Of a stretch of DNA of 7,023 bases, positions 1 through 6,153 are shown piece by piece. Below the pieces are notes generated by a model. That model was not told the DNA's origin, did not search any database, and saw only the letters and a list, made by a program, of their open reading frames with translations. Positions within the stretch are counted from its first letter, which is position 1. The number at the start of each line of letters is the position of its first letter. The stretch comes from Lachnospiraceae bacterium. Lineage in GTDB: Bacteria; Bacillota; Clostridia; Lachnospirales; Lachnospiraceae. The stretch spans positions 1 to 7,023 of the forward strand of contig JAEDOO010000097.1 in NCBI GenBank assembly GCA_016301965.1, written 5' to 3'. The translations under genes and the position numbers were made by a program.

Positions 1-1316
1 CAGCATCCCGCGTACTTTTGCTGGACGGTGCGGCAGGAAGCAATTTCCTGCTGGCAGGCATGCCGGCAGATGCATGTACGGAACAGTGGCTGATCGAACA
101 TCCGGATGTGCTGATAAAACTGCAGAGAGAATATGTGGACGCCGGAACGCAGATCCTGTATGCCCCCACTTTTGGAGGCAACCGCACGATGCTGCAGGAA
201 AAACATGCAGATCTGTCTGTACAGGAAATCAACAGCCGTATGGTGGCTTTGAGTAAAGAAGCAGCACAGGGACGCGCACTGATCGCTGCCGATATGACCA
301 TGACGGGAAAGCAGCTGGTGCCAAACGGTACATTTTCCATACATGAAGCTGTAGATGTGTACAAGGAGCAGGCGAAAGCGTTGTATGAGGCCGGTGTGGA
401 TCTCTATGTGATCGAGACCATGGTGAGCCTGCAGGAAATGAGGGCGGCGGTACTGGCTGTTCGTGAGGTGTGTGACCTGCCGATCATGTGTACTTTTACG
501 GTGGACGCCAATGGCTTTACCTTCCTTGGTACGGAAATTACTGCGGCGGCGGTAACATTGGAGCGTATGGGCGTGGATGCCATTGGTATGAACTGCTCCA
601 TGGGACCGGATCAGATGGAACTGGCGGTGAAAAAGATCCGTGAAGCTGTGCAGATTCCAGTGATCGCCAAGGCAAATGCCGGTCACCCGGAGCAGGAAAA
701 CGGGTGCACCGTATACAAAATGTCTCCGGAATCCTACGCAAAGCATGCAGAAAAGCTCCTGGATGCAGGAGTGGGACTGATCGGCGGCTGCTGCGGTACG
801 ACACCGGCCTTTATCCGTGAGATCTGTGCGCTTTTGAAACAGAGAGGACAATATGTACCGCTGGGAGAAGCGGGCGTTGCTTCAAAACCGGCATTAAAGG
901 AAGCAAATCATCGTTATCAGAGCTGCCTGACCAGTGCCAGAAGTATTTTTGAGGTGGAAGAGGCTGCGGAGATCTCCCATGCCGGCTGCGTAGCAAAAAA
1001 TGACGAACTTCGCAGCTGTCTGGAAGATAAAGAATACGATGATCTGATGGACGTGCTGGAGGATGCAGAGGACTGTGATCTTTTGTTTGTGGATATCGAT
1101 ATAGCCGGTGTGGACGTGAAACCTGCGGTTGAACCCATGATGGGAGTTATTGCCGGAATGAATATCCCGGTCTGTGTCCGTACAGAGAAGGAGGAAATTC
1201 TGCGGGAGATCCTGCTTTGCTACTGCGGAAGTCTGTCTGTGTGCCGTACACCCTTGACTATGCGTGAGGAAATCTGTGAACTTTTGAGCCGGTATGGTGC
1301 CGTGCTGGTAGACTGA
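1..1316 (+). CDS. Homocysteine S-methyltransferase family protein (MetH-type N-terminal module), 5' partial
   Basis: Predicted cytoplasmic zinc enzyme that activates homocysteine as methyl acceptor for methionine synthesis. The frame is open from base 3 with no plausible start in the window; it reads ASRVLLLDGAAGSN, the usual beginning of the barrel, so about ten or more residues lie upstream. Counting from the TTG at 18 as residue 1, the homocysteine-binding barrel covers about 1-272. The family's zinc ligands are present: Cys193 in GMNCSMGP and Cys258/Cys259 in GGCCGTTP. NAGHPEQENG (220-229) matches the NAGxPxxxNG block of MetH-type rather than betaine-type enzymes. Residues about 300-432 do not belong to the barrel and resemble the first half of the MetH methyltetrahydrofolate-binding domain, without its hallmark motifs. 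Full MetH would continue with complete pterin and cobalamin domains; here the protein stops. The DUF362 gene starts 7 bp after the stop, so they likely form an operon. The methyl donor is unknown. Family call firm; exact substrate not. Confidence 0.9.
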   Translation, partial: ASRVLLLDGAAGSNFLLAGMPADACTEQWLIEHPDVLIKLQREYVDAGTQILYAPTFGGNRTMLQEKHADLSVQEINSRMVALSKEAAQGRALIAADMTMTGKQLVPNGTFSIHEAVDVYKEQAKALYEAGVDLYVIETMVSLQEMRAAVLAVREVCDLPIMCTFTVDANGFTFLGTEITAAAVTLERMGVDAIGMNCSMGPDQMELAVKKIREAVQIPVIAKANAGHPEQENGCTVYKMSPESYAKHAEKLLDAGVGLIGGCCGTTPAFIREICALLKQRGQYVPLGEAGVASKPALKEANHRYQSCLTSARSIFEVEEAAEISHAGCVAKNDELRSCLEDKEYDDLMDVLEDAEDCDLLFVDIDIAGVDVKPAVEPMMGVIAGMNIPVCVRTEKEEILREILLCYCGSLSVCRTPLTMREEICELLSRYGAVLVD

Positions 1317-1323
1317 GTGTGAG

Positions 1324-2478
1324 ATGATGGAAAATAAGAATAAAGTTTATGGCATAGAAGCCTGCCCTGATTATGCAAAAGAGAACGTACAAAATGCCAT
1401 GAGACGTCTTTTGGAGAAGACAGACGCGCTTGATTTCGTACGACCGGGCATGAGGGTTGCCATTAAGACAAATCTGGTGTCTGCTTCTGCCCCGGAAAAG
1501 GCCATCGTGACCCATCCCACAGTGCTGACCGTATTAACGGAAATACTGCAGGAGAAAGGGGCAAGGGTGGTGATCGGAGATTCACCGGGCGGCCTGTTTA
1601 CGCCGGGAATCCTGGAAAAAAATTACCGGATGTCCGGACTTATGGAGGCAAAGGAGGCGGGAGCTGAGCTGAATCTGGATGTATCCGTGCAGGAAGTTAG
1701 TCATCCGGAGGGAAAGGTGATGCACAGCTTTACCTGTACTTCCTGGCTTTTGCAGGCGGATGCAGTGATCGACTGCTGTAAGCTGAAAACCCATGGCATG
1801 ATGGGAATGTCCGCCAATGTAAAAAACATGTTCGGGGTGATCCCCGGCACCATGAAGCCAGAATATCATTTCCGCTTTCCGAACCATGAGGATTTTGCGG
1901 ATATGCTGGTAGATATCAATACATGTATAAAGCCCCGTCTCTATATCACCGATGCTGTTATCGGCATGGAAGGAAATGGTCCCACCAGCGGTACACCGAG
2001 AAAAATCGGAGCATTGCTGGCTTCGAAAGATCCCTATGGGCTGGATGTATTGTGTGCGCATCTGATCGGTCTGCATCCGGCTGACGTGCCTACCATAGCG
2101 GCGGCGCAAAAGAGAGGCCTGTGTACATTTTCCATAGAAGATCTTTCTATTCTGGGAGAGCCGGACAAGTTTGTGGTATCGGATTATGAACATGTGACAA
2201 AGCTGAAGAGTCTTGAGTTTTCCTCGGTGGTGCCCCGGTTTGCCCTGCCTGCAGTGCGAAAAATATTAAAGGCAAGACCGAAGGTGAAAAAAGACGAATG
2301 TGTCGGCTGCGGAAAGTGCCGTGACATCTGCCCGGCAAAGGCGATCCGAATGGAAAAGAAAAAACCGGTCATCGATACTTCTTTATGTATCCGCTGCTTC
2401 TGCTGCCAGGAATTCTGTCCGAAGGGCGCTATGAAGGTACACCGTTCGCTGATCACGCGGATTCTGGTGAAAGGATAA
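1324..2478 (+). CDS. DUF362 protein with C-terminal 2x[4Fe-4S] ferredoxin domain
   Basis: 384-residue protein. Residues about 10-300 form a DUF362 domain: IKTNLV (47-52), KLKTHGMMG (153-161), NVKNMFGVIPG (165-175) and the ITDAVIGMEGNGP block (208-220). The C-terminus carries two clean CxxCxxCxxxCP motifs, at Cys326/329/332/336 and Cys355/358/361/365, typical of a bacterial-type ferredoxin with two 4Fe-4S clusters. There is no signal peptide or membrane segment, so a cytoplasmic redox protein is expected. The function of DUF362 is not established and I do not assign a reaction. Two ATGs are adjacent (1324 and 1327); either may be used. The ribosome site is weak (GTGTGAG just upstream), consistent with translational coupling to the methyltransferase gene that stops 7 bp earlier. 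By analogy, ferredoxin-tailed partners of corrinoid methyltransferases can reduce an inactive cobalamin; that this protein does so is only a guess. No convincing intrinsic terminator follows it. Confidence 0.88.
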   Translation: MMENKNKVYGIEACPDYAKENVQNAMRRLLEKTDALDFVRPGMRVAIKTNLVSASAPEKAIVTHPTVLTVLTEILQEKGARVVIGDSPGGLFTPGILEKNYRMSGLMEAKEAGAELNLDVSVQEVSHPEGKVMHSFTCTSWLLQADAVIDCCKLKTHGMMGMSANVKNMFGVIPGTMKPEYHFRFPNHEDFADMLVDINTCIKPRLYITDAVIGMEGNGPTSGTPRKIGALLASKDPYGLDVLCAHLIGLHPADVPTIAAAQKRGLCTFSIEDLSILGEPDKFVVSDYEHVTKLKSLEFSSVVPRFALPAVRKILKARPKVKKDECVGCGKCRDICPAKAIRMEKKKPVIDTSLCIRCFCCQEFCPKGAMKVHRSLITRILVKG

Positions 2479-2539
2479 GAGGATAAAATGCTGATTTTTT
2501 TGAAAAAAATTCGTATAATTTGCCCATAAAATAAGAAAT

Positions 2540-2561
2540 AATGTCAGAATTTACAGACATT
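2540..2561. repeat. Small inverted repeat AATGTC-N10-GACATT upstream of the lactonase promoter
   Basis: AATGTC (2540-2545) is the exact reverse complement of GACATT (2556-2561), with 10 bases between. A nested TGTcAgaatTtACA pattern (2542-2555) is also partly symmetric. The repeat ends 15 bp before the -35 box of the lactonase promoter. It could be a regulator site or a weak terminator for the DUF362 transcript: three T follow the stem, then GCC. The stem is AT-rich and short, so neither role is convincing. Confidence 0.35.
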
Positions 2562-2576
2562 TTGCCTGTGTATACA

Positions 2577-2605
2577 TTGAGATTTAAACAATAATGTGAT
2601 AGAAT
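2577..2605 (+). promoter_or_regulatory. Sigma-A-type promoter with extended -10 for the lactonase-family gene
   Basis: TTGAGA (2577-2582), a 17-bp spacer, then TAGAAT (2600-2605) preceded by TGA, which makes a TGN extended -10. A start near 2612 would give a leader of about 33 nt. A strong Shine-Dalgarno sequence, AAGGAGGG (2629-2636), lies 8 nt before the ATG at 2645. The spacing and the match of both boxes are good. This suggests the gene is transcribed on its own, despite lying only 166 bp downstream of the DUF362 gene on the same strand. Confidence 0.72.
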
Positions 2606-2644
2606 AAGTACAAGCTATGTTTTGCATCAAGGAGGGCTTTTAGA

Positions 2645-3703
2645 ATGAGCGAAAGATATGTGGCATATGTTGGTACGTATACCCATGGCAGCAGTATCGG
2701 TATCCATATCTGTGATGTGAATGTGGAGGAAGGTACGCTGGCAGAGCGAAAAGTAGTGCCTGTAAATAATTCATCTTACATCGTGCAGTCCAAGAATAAG
2801 AAATTTTTATATTCCATTGCGGATGAAGGTGTGGCAGTGTTCAGGATCCTGAAAGACGGAGACCTGGAACTGATCAATAAGGTCGATATCAATGGTATGA
2901 GAGGATGCTATCTTTCTGTAGATGATCATGGTCGATATTTGAATGTGGCCGGTTATCATGATGGAAAGGTGACCGTAGTGCATACCCATAGGGATGGTCA
3001 TCTTGGCAATGTGGTTGCGGAGGTTTTCCATAAAGGACTTGGCTCTGTGGCAGAGCGCAATTTCCGTCCGAGAGTAACCTGTACGATCCCTACACCGGAC
3101 GATGAATTCCTCTGCGCAGTGGATAACGGTATTGATCAGGTGAAGATCTATAAGTTTAATAAAGCTAAGGACAAGCTGCTTTTGGTAGATATTCTTCGCT
3201 GTGATCTGGAATCCGGTCCCAGAGAACTGGTATTTGACAAGTCTGGTCGTTTTGCCTATGTGATCTGCGAGCTGGCCAGAAAGATCGATGTGTATCGCTA
3301 CAGCCATGATGAGAAGAATGTTTACTTTGAGCGGATCCAGAGTGTGAGCACGATTATTGGTGAAGCAGATCCCCGTCATGATGCGGCGGAGGCTATCACC
3401 ATTGCTCCCGACGGACGTCATCTGTTCTGTACGACTGCCGGTATCAATTCCACTACTATGTTTGATATTGATTCGGAAACGGGACTTTTGACACCGCAGT
3501 TCTGTCTGCCCACCAGTGGTGCCTATCCGAAAGATATCATGGTATTCCCGGACAACAGGCATCTGGCTGTTGTCAATCATGAGTCTAACAGTATTACTAC
3601 TTTTACCATTGATTATGAGAACAATGTGCTCATGATGAAGGGTAGACCACTGAAGATCGAGACGCCGAACTGTATTCTCATCACGAAGCTGGAAGAAGAA
3701 TAA
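2645..3703 (+). CDS. Beta-propeller lactonase family protein (6-phosphogluconolactonase-like, YbhE/Pgl type)
   Basis: 352 residues, close to the usual 330-390 of the seven-bladed propeller lactonase family. Family signs: N-terminal YVGTYTHGSS (8-17), DNGIDQVKIYKF (160-171), SGPRELVFDKSGRFAYV (190-206), DPRHDAAEAITIAPDGRHLF (242-261) and GAYPKDIMVFPDNRHLAVVN (292-311), each a propeller-blade repeat. There is no signal peptide, so a cytoplasmic protein. Characterised relatives hydrolyse 6-phosphogluconolactone in the oxidative pentose phosphate pathway, but other members act on other lactones and no pathway partner lies nearby. The PHxH motif common before the central Asp-Leu-Gly blade appears replaced: the corresponding stretch reads RPRVTC (141-146), followed by DNG instead of DLG. 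I therefore keep the call at family level. The start follows a strong ribosome site and its own promoter. Tandem TAA codons (3701 and 3704) end it, and the foldback repeat begins 9 bp after the first stop. Confidence 0.85.
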   Translation: MSERYVAYVGTYTHGSSIGIHICDVNVEEGTLAERKVVPVNNSSYIVQSKNKKFLYSIADEGVAVFRILKDGDLELINKVDINGMRGCYLSVDDHGRYLNVAGYHDGKVTVVHTHRDGHLGNVVAEVFHKGLGSVAERNFRPRVTCTIPTPDDEFLCAVDNGIDQVKIYKFNKAKDKLLLVDILRCDLESGPRELVFDKSGRFAYVICELARKIDVYRYSHDEKNVYFERIQSVSTIIGEADPRHDAAEAITIAPDGRHLFCTTAGINSTTMFDIDSETGLLTPQFCLPTSGAYPKDIMVFPDNRHLAVVNHESNSITTFTIDYENNVLMMKGRPLKIETPNCILITKLEEE

Positions 3704-3712
3704 TAAGTGACG

Positions 3713-3903
3713 CAAAATTTCATACACACACATGGGGCTGCCGCAATCGGGTGGCCTCTTTGTATATGCATAAAATCCGTGCTCCTACTGCGCTCGCTCC
3801 GAGCCTGTAGTCTCGGAGTCGTGCTCGTCAAAGTCGCGCGGATTTTATGCATATACAAAGAGGCCACCCGATTGCGGCAGCCCCATGTGTGTATGAAATT
3901 TTG
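3713..3903. repeat. 191-bp long inverted repeat (foldback element) between convergent genes
   Basis: The left arm (3713-3779, 67 nt) and right arm (3839-3903, 65 nt) are exact reverse complements except that the left arm has one extra AC in a CA run (CATACACACACATGG against CCATGTGTGTATG). The arms run from CAAAATTTC / GAAATTTTG at the outside to AAAATCCG / CGGATTTT at the inside. In RNA the stem could extend three more pairs (UGC with GCG, one a G-U). The 59-nt centre (3780-3838) is about 63% G+C. The element fills nearly all of the 230 bp between the lactonase stop and the aroC stop, so readthrough from either gene would give the same giant hairpin. Possible roles are a bidirectional terminator, an RNase III substrate, or a non-autonomous foldback mobile element. 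It lacks the GC stem followed by a U-run of a classical terminator. The near-perfect symmetry is directly seen; the role is not known. Confidence 0.95.
3797..3818. repeat. Nested 7-bp stem-loop in the centre of the foldback
   Basis: CTCCGAG (3797-3803) pairs perfectly with CTCGGAG (3812-3818) around the 8-nt loop CCTGTAGT; a G-U pair (3796/3819) could add one step. It sits near the middle of the 59-nt spacer between the long arms, so the folded element would be a long stem topped by a second stem. No T-run follows on either strand, so it does not look like a simple terminator. Confidence 0.7.
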
Positions 3904-3933
3904 TAAATAATACGTTGAATAGATATGTTGTCA

Positions 3934-5028
3934 TTATTTCCAGACTTTTCTTACGCGGTCCAGAGTGGATGACATACCCATCAGCAGGGCATCTGCCAGT
4001 ACCAGACTGGTCATGGCTTCTACGACCACTACAGCCCTGGGCACAATGATGGGATCGTGGCGTCCCTTGACGACGCAGGTGATGTCCTCACCGGAGAGAT
4101 TAACAGTCTGCTGCGGAGTGGCGATGGAAGGTGTGGGTTTGATGGCGGCACGAAGAATCAGACGGCTGCCGTCGGAGATGCCGCCCAGTACACCGCCGGC
4201 GTGGTTGGTCAGCTTTTCCACCTGATCGTTGGAGGTCATGTGGAAGGCATCATTGTTTGTGGAGGCATTGGAGGATGCCACGGCAAAGCCATCTCCGATC
4301 TCAAAGCCTTTTACCGCTCCGATGGAGCATATGGCTTTGGCCAGATTGGCACTGAGTTTTTCGAATACGGGATCTCCCAGGCCGACAGGAAGCCCATCTG
4401 CCACACATTCGATGATGCCGCCGGCGGAATCCTTATTGGCCATGCACTGGTTCAGATACTCCTGTGCTGCCTGTGCCGCTTTTGCGTCGGGCATATACAG
4501 GGCATTCTTCCATATCTCTTCCATATCTATGGTTTCACATTGCACCGGACCGATGGCTTTGGCGTAGGCCTGCACATGGATACCGAGTTCTTCAAGAAGA
4601 CGGGCAGCCACAGCGCCTCCGGCCACACGGCCGATGGTCTCTCTGCCGGAAGAACGTCCGCCGCCGCGGTAATCCCGGAAGCCGTATTTTTCCTGAAACG
4701 TGTAGTCTGCATGTCCGGGACGGAAATAGGACGCAATCTCGGAATAATCCTGAGAACGCTGGGTCTTATTAAAAACTACCATGGAGATCGGAGTGCCGGT
4801 GGTACGCCCTTCAAAAATTCCGGAAAGGATTTCTACTGCGTCATCCTCTTTTCTGGGTGTGGAAAAACGGTTCTGCCCTGGCTTTCTCCGATTTAAGTAC
4901 TGCTGTATGTCTTCTTCGCTTAAAGGAAGGCCGGCGGGACAGCCGTCCACGACGACGCCGACACCTTTGCCATGGGATTCTCCCCAGGTGGTGATGCGAA
5001 ATATATTGCCAAATGAAGATCCTGCCAT
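3934..5028 (-). CDS. aroC: Chorismate synthase
   Basis: Cytoplasmic enzyme of the last shikimate step: it eliminates phosphate from 5-enolpyruvylshikimate 3-phosphate to give chorismate, using reduced FMN without net redox change. The 364-residue protein begins MAGSSFGNIFRITTWGESHG, the standard family start, and is of normal length. Both catalytic histidines are visible: His19 in WGESHG (15-20) and His106 in RPGHADYT (103-110). The other signatures are GGGRSSGRETIGRVAGGA (122-139), GVLGGISDGSRL (279-290) and GRHDPIIVPRAV (322-333). The frame is open upstream to 5130, but that extension is hydrophobic, unlike the family, and covers the promoter, so the ATG at 5026-5028 is preferred. The gene stands alone on the minus strand, convergent with the lactonase gene and divergent from the rhomboid-like gene, away from other aromatic-pathway genes. 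As a monofunctional bacterial type it would need FMNH2 from a separate flavin reductase. Confidence 0.97.
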   Translation of the reverse strand: MAGSSFGNIFRITTWGESHGKGVGVVVDGCPAGLPLSEEDIQQYLNRRKPGQNRFSTPRKEDDAVEILSGIFEGRTTGTPISMVVFNKTQRSQDYSEIASYFRPGHADYTFQEKYGFRDYRGGGRSSGRETIGRVAGGAVAARLLEELGIHVQAYAKAIGPVQCETIDMEEIWKNALYMPDAKAAQAAQEYLNQCMANKDSAGGIIECVADGLPVGLGDPVFEKLSANLAKAICSIGAVKGFEIGDGFAVASSNASTNNDAFHMTSNDQVEKLTNHAGGVLGGISDGSRLILRAAIKPTPSIATPQQTVNLSGEDITCVVKGRHDPIIVPRAVVVVEAMTSLVLADALLMGMSSTLDRVRKVWK

Positions 5029-5041
5029 AATACGATACTGA

Positions 5042-5049
5042 TCCTTTCT
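5042..5049 (-). promoter_or_regulatory. Ribosome binding site of aroC, supporting the start at 5028
   Basis: On the minus strand AGAAAGGA lies 13 nt before the ATG, slightly far but the only purine-rich match near it. No other ATG or GTG lies between this site and the canonical family N-terminus, so the start rests on both the homology and this site. Confidence 0.55.
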
Positions 5050-5079
5050 AAATAAAAACTGTTTTCTTTGCTGGATAAA

Positions 5080-5108
5080 AGTATACTGAAAAGTGCATAA
5101 AATGTAAA
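5080..5108 (-). promoter_or_regulatory. Sigma-A-type promoter of aroC
   Basis: Read on the minus strand: TTTACA (-35, 5108-5103), a 17-bp spacer, TATACT (-10, 5085-5080). Each box differs from consensus by one base. A start near 5073 gives a leader of about 45 nt to the aroC ATG. The site lies inside the longest open frame of aroC, which supports the shorter coding start. Confidence 0.7.
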
Positions 5109-5123
5109 GCACATGCAAAAAAA

Positions 5124-5153
5124 TTGACAAAACGGGGGCAGCAATCGTATAAT
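5124..5153 (+). promoter_or_regulatory. Consensus sigma-A promoter of the rhomboid-like gene
   Basis: Both boxes are perfect: TTGACA (5124-5129) and TATAAT (5148-5153), with an 18-bp spacer and an A-run (5118-5123) directly upstream that could act as an UP-like element. A start near 5160 gives a leader of about 54 nt. Its -35 is 15 bp from the -35 of the divergent aroC promoter, so the two polymerases would bind on adjacent DNA. No clear operator is visible between them. Confidence 0.8.
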
Positions 5154-5213
5154 GTTTTTATTCTGTGGATAGATATAGATAAGGAATAAGTTATCGAAAA
5201 TTAGGGAGGCTTT

Positions 5214-6065
5214 ATGAAACTGTTAAACAAGTTGGAGCGTAAGTTCGGCGCTTATGCCATCAGAAATCTGACCCTGTATATTATCGTAACCTATATCATC
5301 GGCTATGTACTGGAATTTGTAGGCGGCAACCTGACCACCTATCTCTATCTGGATCCGTACTATATATTACACGGGCAGATCTGGAGACTGGTCAGCTGGC
5401 TTCTGGTACCGCCCTCCAGCCTGAATATCTTTACGATCATTATGCTGTTTTTCTACTACTCCATCGGCAATTCTCTGGAGCAGACCTGGGGGACTTTCCG
5501 CTATAATGTGTATATTTTCGGCGGTATCCTGTGGACGATCATTGGCGCTTTTGTGCTGTATGGCATTATGTATGTGATGTATGGCGGGCCGGTGGCCTTT
5601 GGAGCCTTTGGTATGGCTTTTTCCACGTATTATATCAGTCTGTCGATCTTTTTGGGATTTGCCATTACCTATCCCAATATGCAGGTTCTTCTGTATTTTA
5701 TTATTCCGCTGAAGATCAAATATCTGGCATGGCTGGATCTGGCCTACCTTGCCTATGATATGATCCGCGGCAGCTTTGCCACCCGGATCGTGATCATATG
5801 TTCTCTGATGAATGTGCTGATTTATTTCCTGATGACCAGAAATTACCGTCGGGTGGATCCAAGAGAGATCCACAGAAAGCAGCAGTTTAAAAAGGCGGTA
5901 AATATGGGACGCGCGGGGAATGGCTCCGCTCCGATCCATCGCTGCGCCATCTGCGGCCGTACGGAGAAGGATGATCCTACGCTGGAATTTCGCTTTTGTT
6001 CCCGATGTAAAGGGAATTATGAATACTGTCAGGACCATCTGTTTACGCATAAACATGTAGAATAG
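5214..6065 (+). CDS. Rhomboid-like membrane protein, probable pseudoprotease, with C-terminal Cys/His zinc-binding tail
   Basis: 283 residues with about six hydrophobic segments (roughly 17-38, 70-86, 97-122, 126-151, 156-182, 190-207) and no cleavable signal. Rhomboid landmarks are present: GQIWRLVSW (54-62, the WR of loop 1), GNSLEQTWGTFRYN (85-98, the LExxWGxxRF signature), and a glycine-rich helix FGAFGMAFS (129-137) where active rhomboids have GxSG. Here the serine position is Phe132, and the last segment (SLMNVLIYF, 197-205) has no catalytic His. It should therefore be a non-proteolytic rhomboid/derlin-type fold. After a basic linker (208-230) comes a Cys/His cluster: Cys244/247, Cys262/265, Cys272, His275, His279 and His281, a likely cytosolic zinc finger. 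Function unknown; partner binding or membrane-protein quality control is only analogy with derlins and iRhoms. Start: AGGGAGG 4 nt upstream, below a consensus promoter. Automatic annotation may call it a rhomboid serine protease, which the residues do not support. Confidence 0.82.
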   Translation: MKLLNKLERKFGAYAIRNLTLYIIVTYIIGYVLEFVGGNLTTYLYLDPYYILHGQIWRLVSWLLVPPSSLNIFTIIMLFFYYSIGNSLEQTWGTFRYNVYIFGGILWTIIGAFVLYGIMYVMYGGPVAFGAFGMAFSTYYISLSIFLGFAITYPNMQVLLYFIIPLKIKYLAWLDLAYLAYDMIRGSFATRIVIICSLMNVLIYFLMTRNYRRVDPREIHRKQQFKKAVNMGRAGNGSAPIHRCAICGRTEKDDPTLEFRFCSRCKGNYEYCQDHLFTHKHVE

Positions 6066-6074
6066 TGGAAGCAG

Positions 6075-6103
6075 TTGATCAAGCATGAAAAAAGCAGTAT
6101 TTT
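6075..6103 (+). promoter_or_regulatory. Possible promoter of the decarboxylase gene
   Basis: TTGATC (6075-6080), a 17-bp spacer, TATTTT (6098-6103); each box matches consensus at four of six bases. A start near 6110 would give a leader of about 87 nt containing the hairpin at 6154-6177. It is weaker than the other promoters here, and readthrough from the rhomboid-like gene is an alternative because no good terminator separates them. Confidence 0.3.
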
Positions 6104-6153
6104 AAGATTTTCTGCTGCAATTTATTCATGAACAGCAATATGTAAAGCAATAC

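Noticed and set aside
2494..2519. T7-G-A7 palindrome followed by TATAAT (2514-2519)
   Set aside because: The AT-only palindrome has a one-base centre and no GC stem before its T-run, so it is not a credible terminator. The TATAAT has no -35 at a proper distance. The 2577-2605 promoter is much better placed.
2807..3733. 308-codon open frame antisense to the lactonase gene
   Set aside because: The plus-strand gene has a promoter, a strong ribosome site and propeller motifs; the antisense frame has none and starts inside the foldback region.
3707..3910. Open frame of 67 codons across the foldback
   Set aside because: It reads through both palindrome arms and the GC-rich loop, has no ribosome site, and owes its openness to the repeat. 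No protein family is recognisable.
3699..3912. AATAATA on both sides of the foldback as a target-site duplication
   Set aside because: The left copy overlaps the lactonase stop codons and is separated from the arm by 7 bp, the right copy by 2 bp. In AT-rich sequence this match is easily chance.
4057..4896. 279-codon open frame antisense to aroC
   Set aside because: aroC on the minus strand has all family motifs and catalytic residues over the same bases; this frame is a shadow without a ribosome site or recognisable domain.
5029..5130. N-terminal extension of aroC to 5130
   Set aside because: It would add 34 hydrophobic residues absent from the family and would lie over the aroC promoter.
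5367..6086. 239-codon open frame antisense to the rhomboid-like gene
   Set aside because: No ribosome site or domain; the plus-strand gene has a consensus promoter and clear membrane and Cys/His motifs.
6088..6116. AGCAG/CTGCT stem next to an A6 run, terminator-like on the minus strand
   Set aside because: Only five pairs with a 14-nt loop, and no minus-strand gene ends here. On the plus strand it lacks a T-run.
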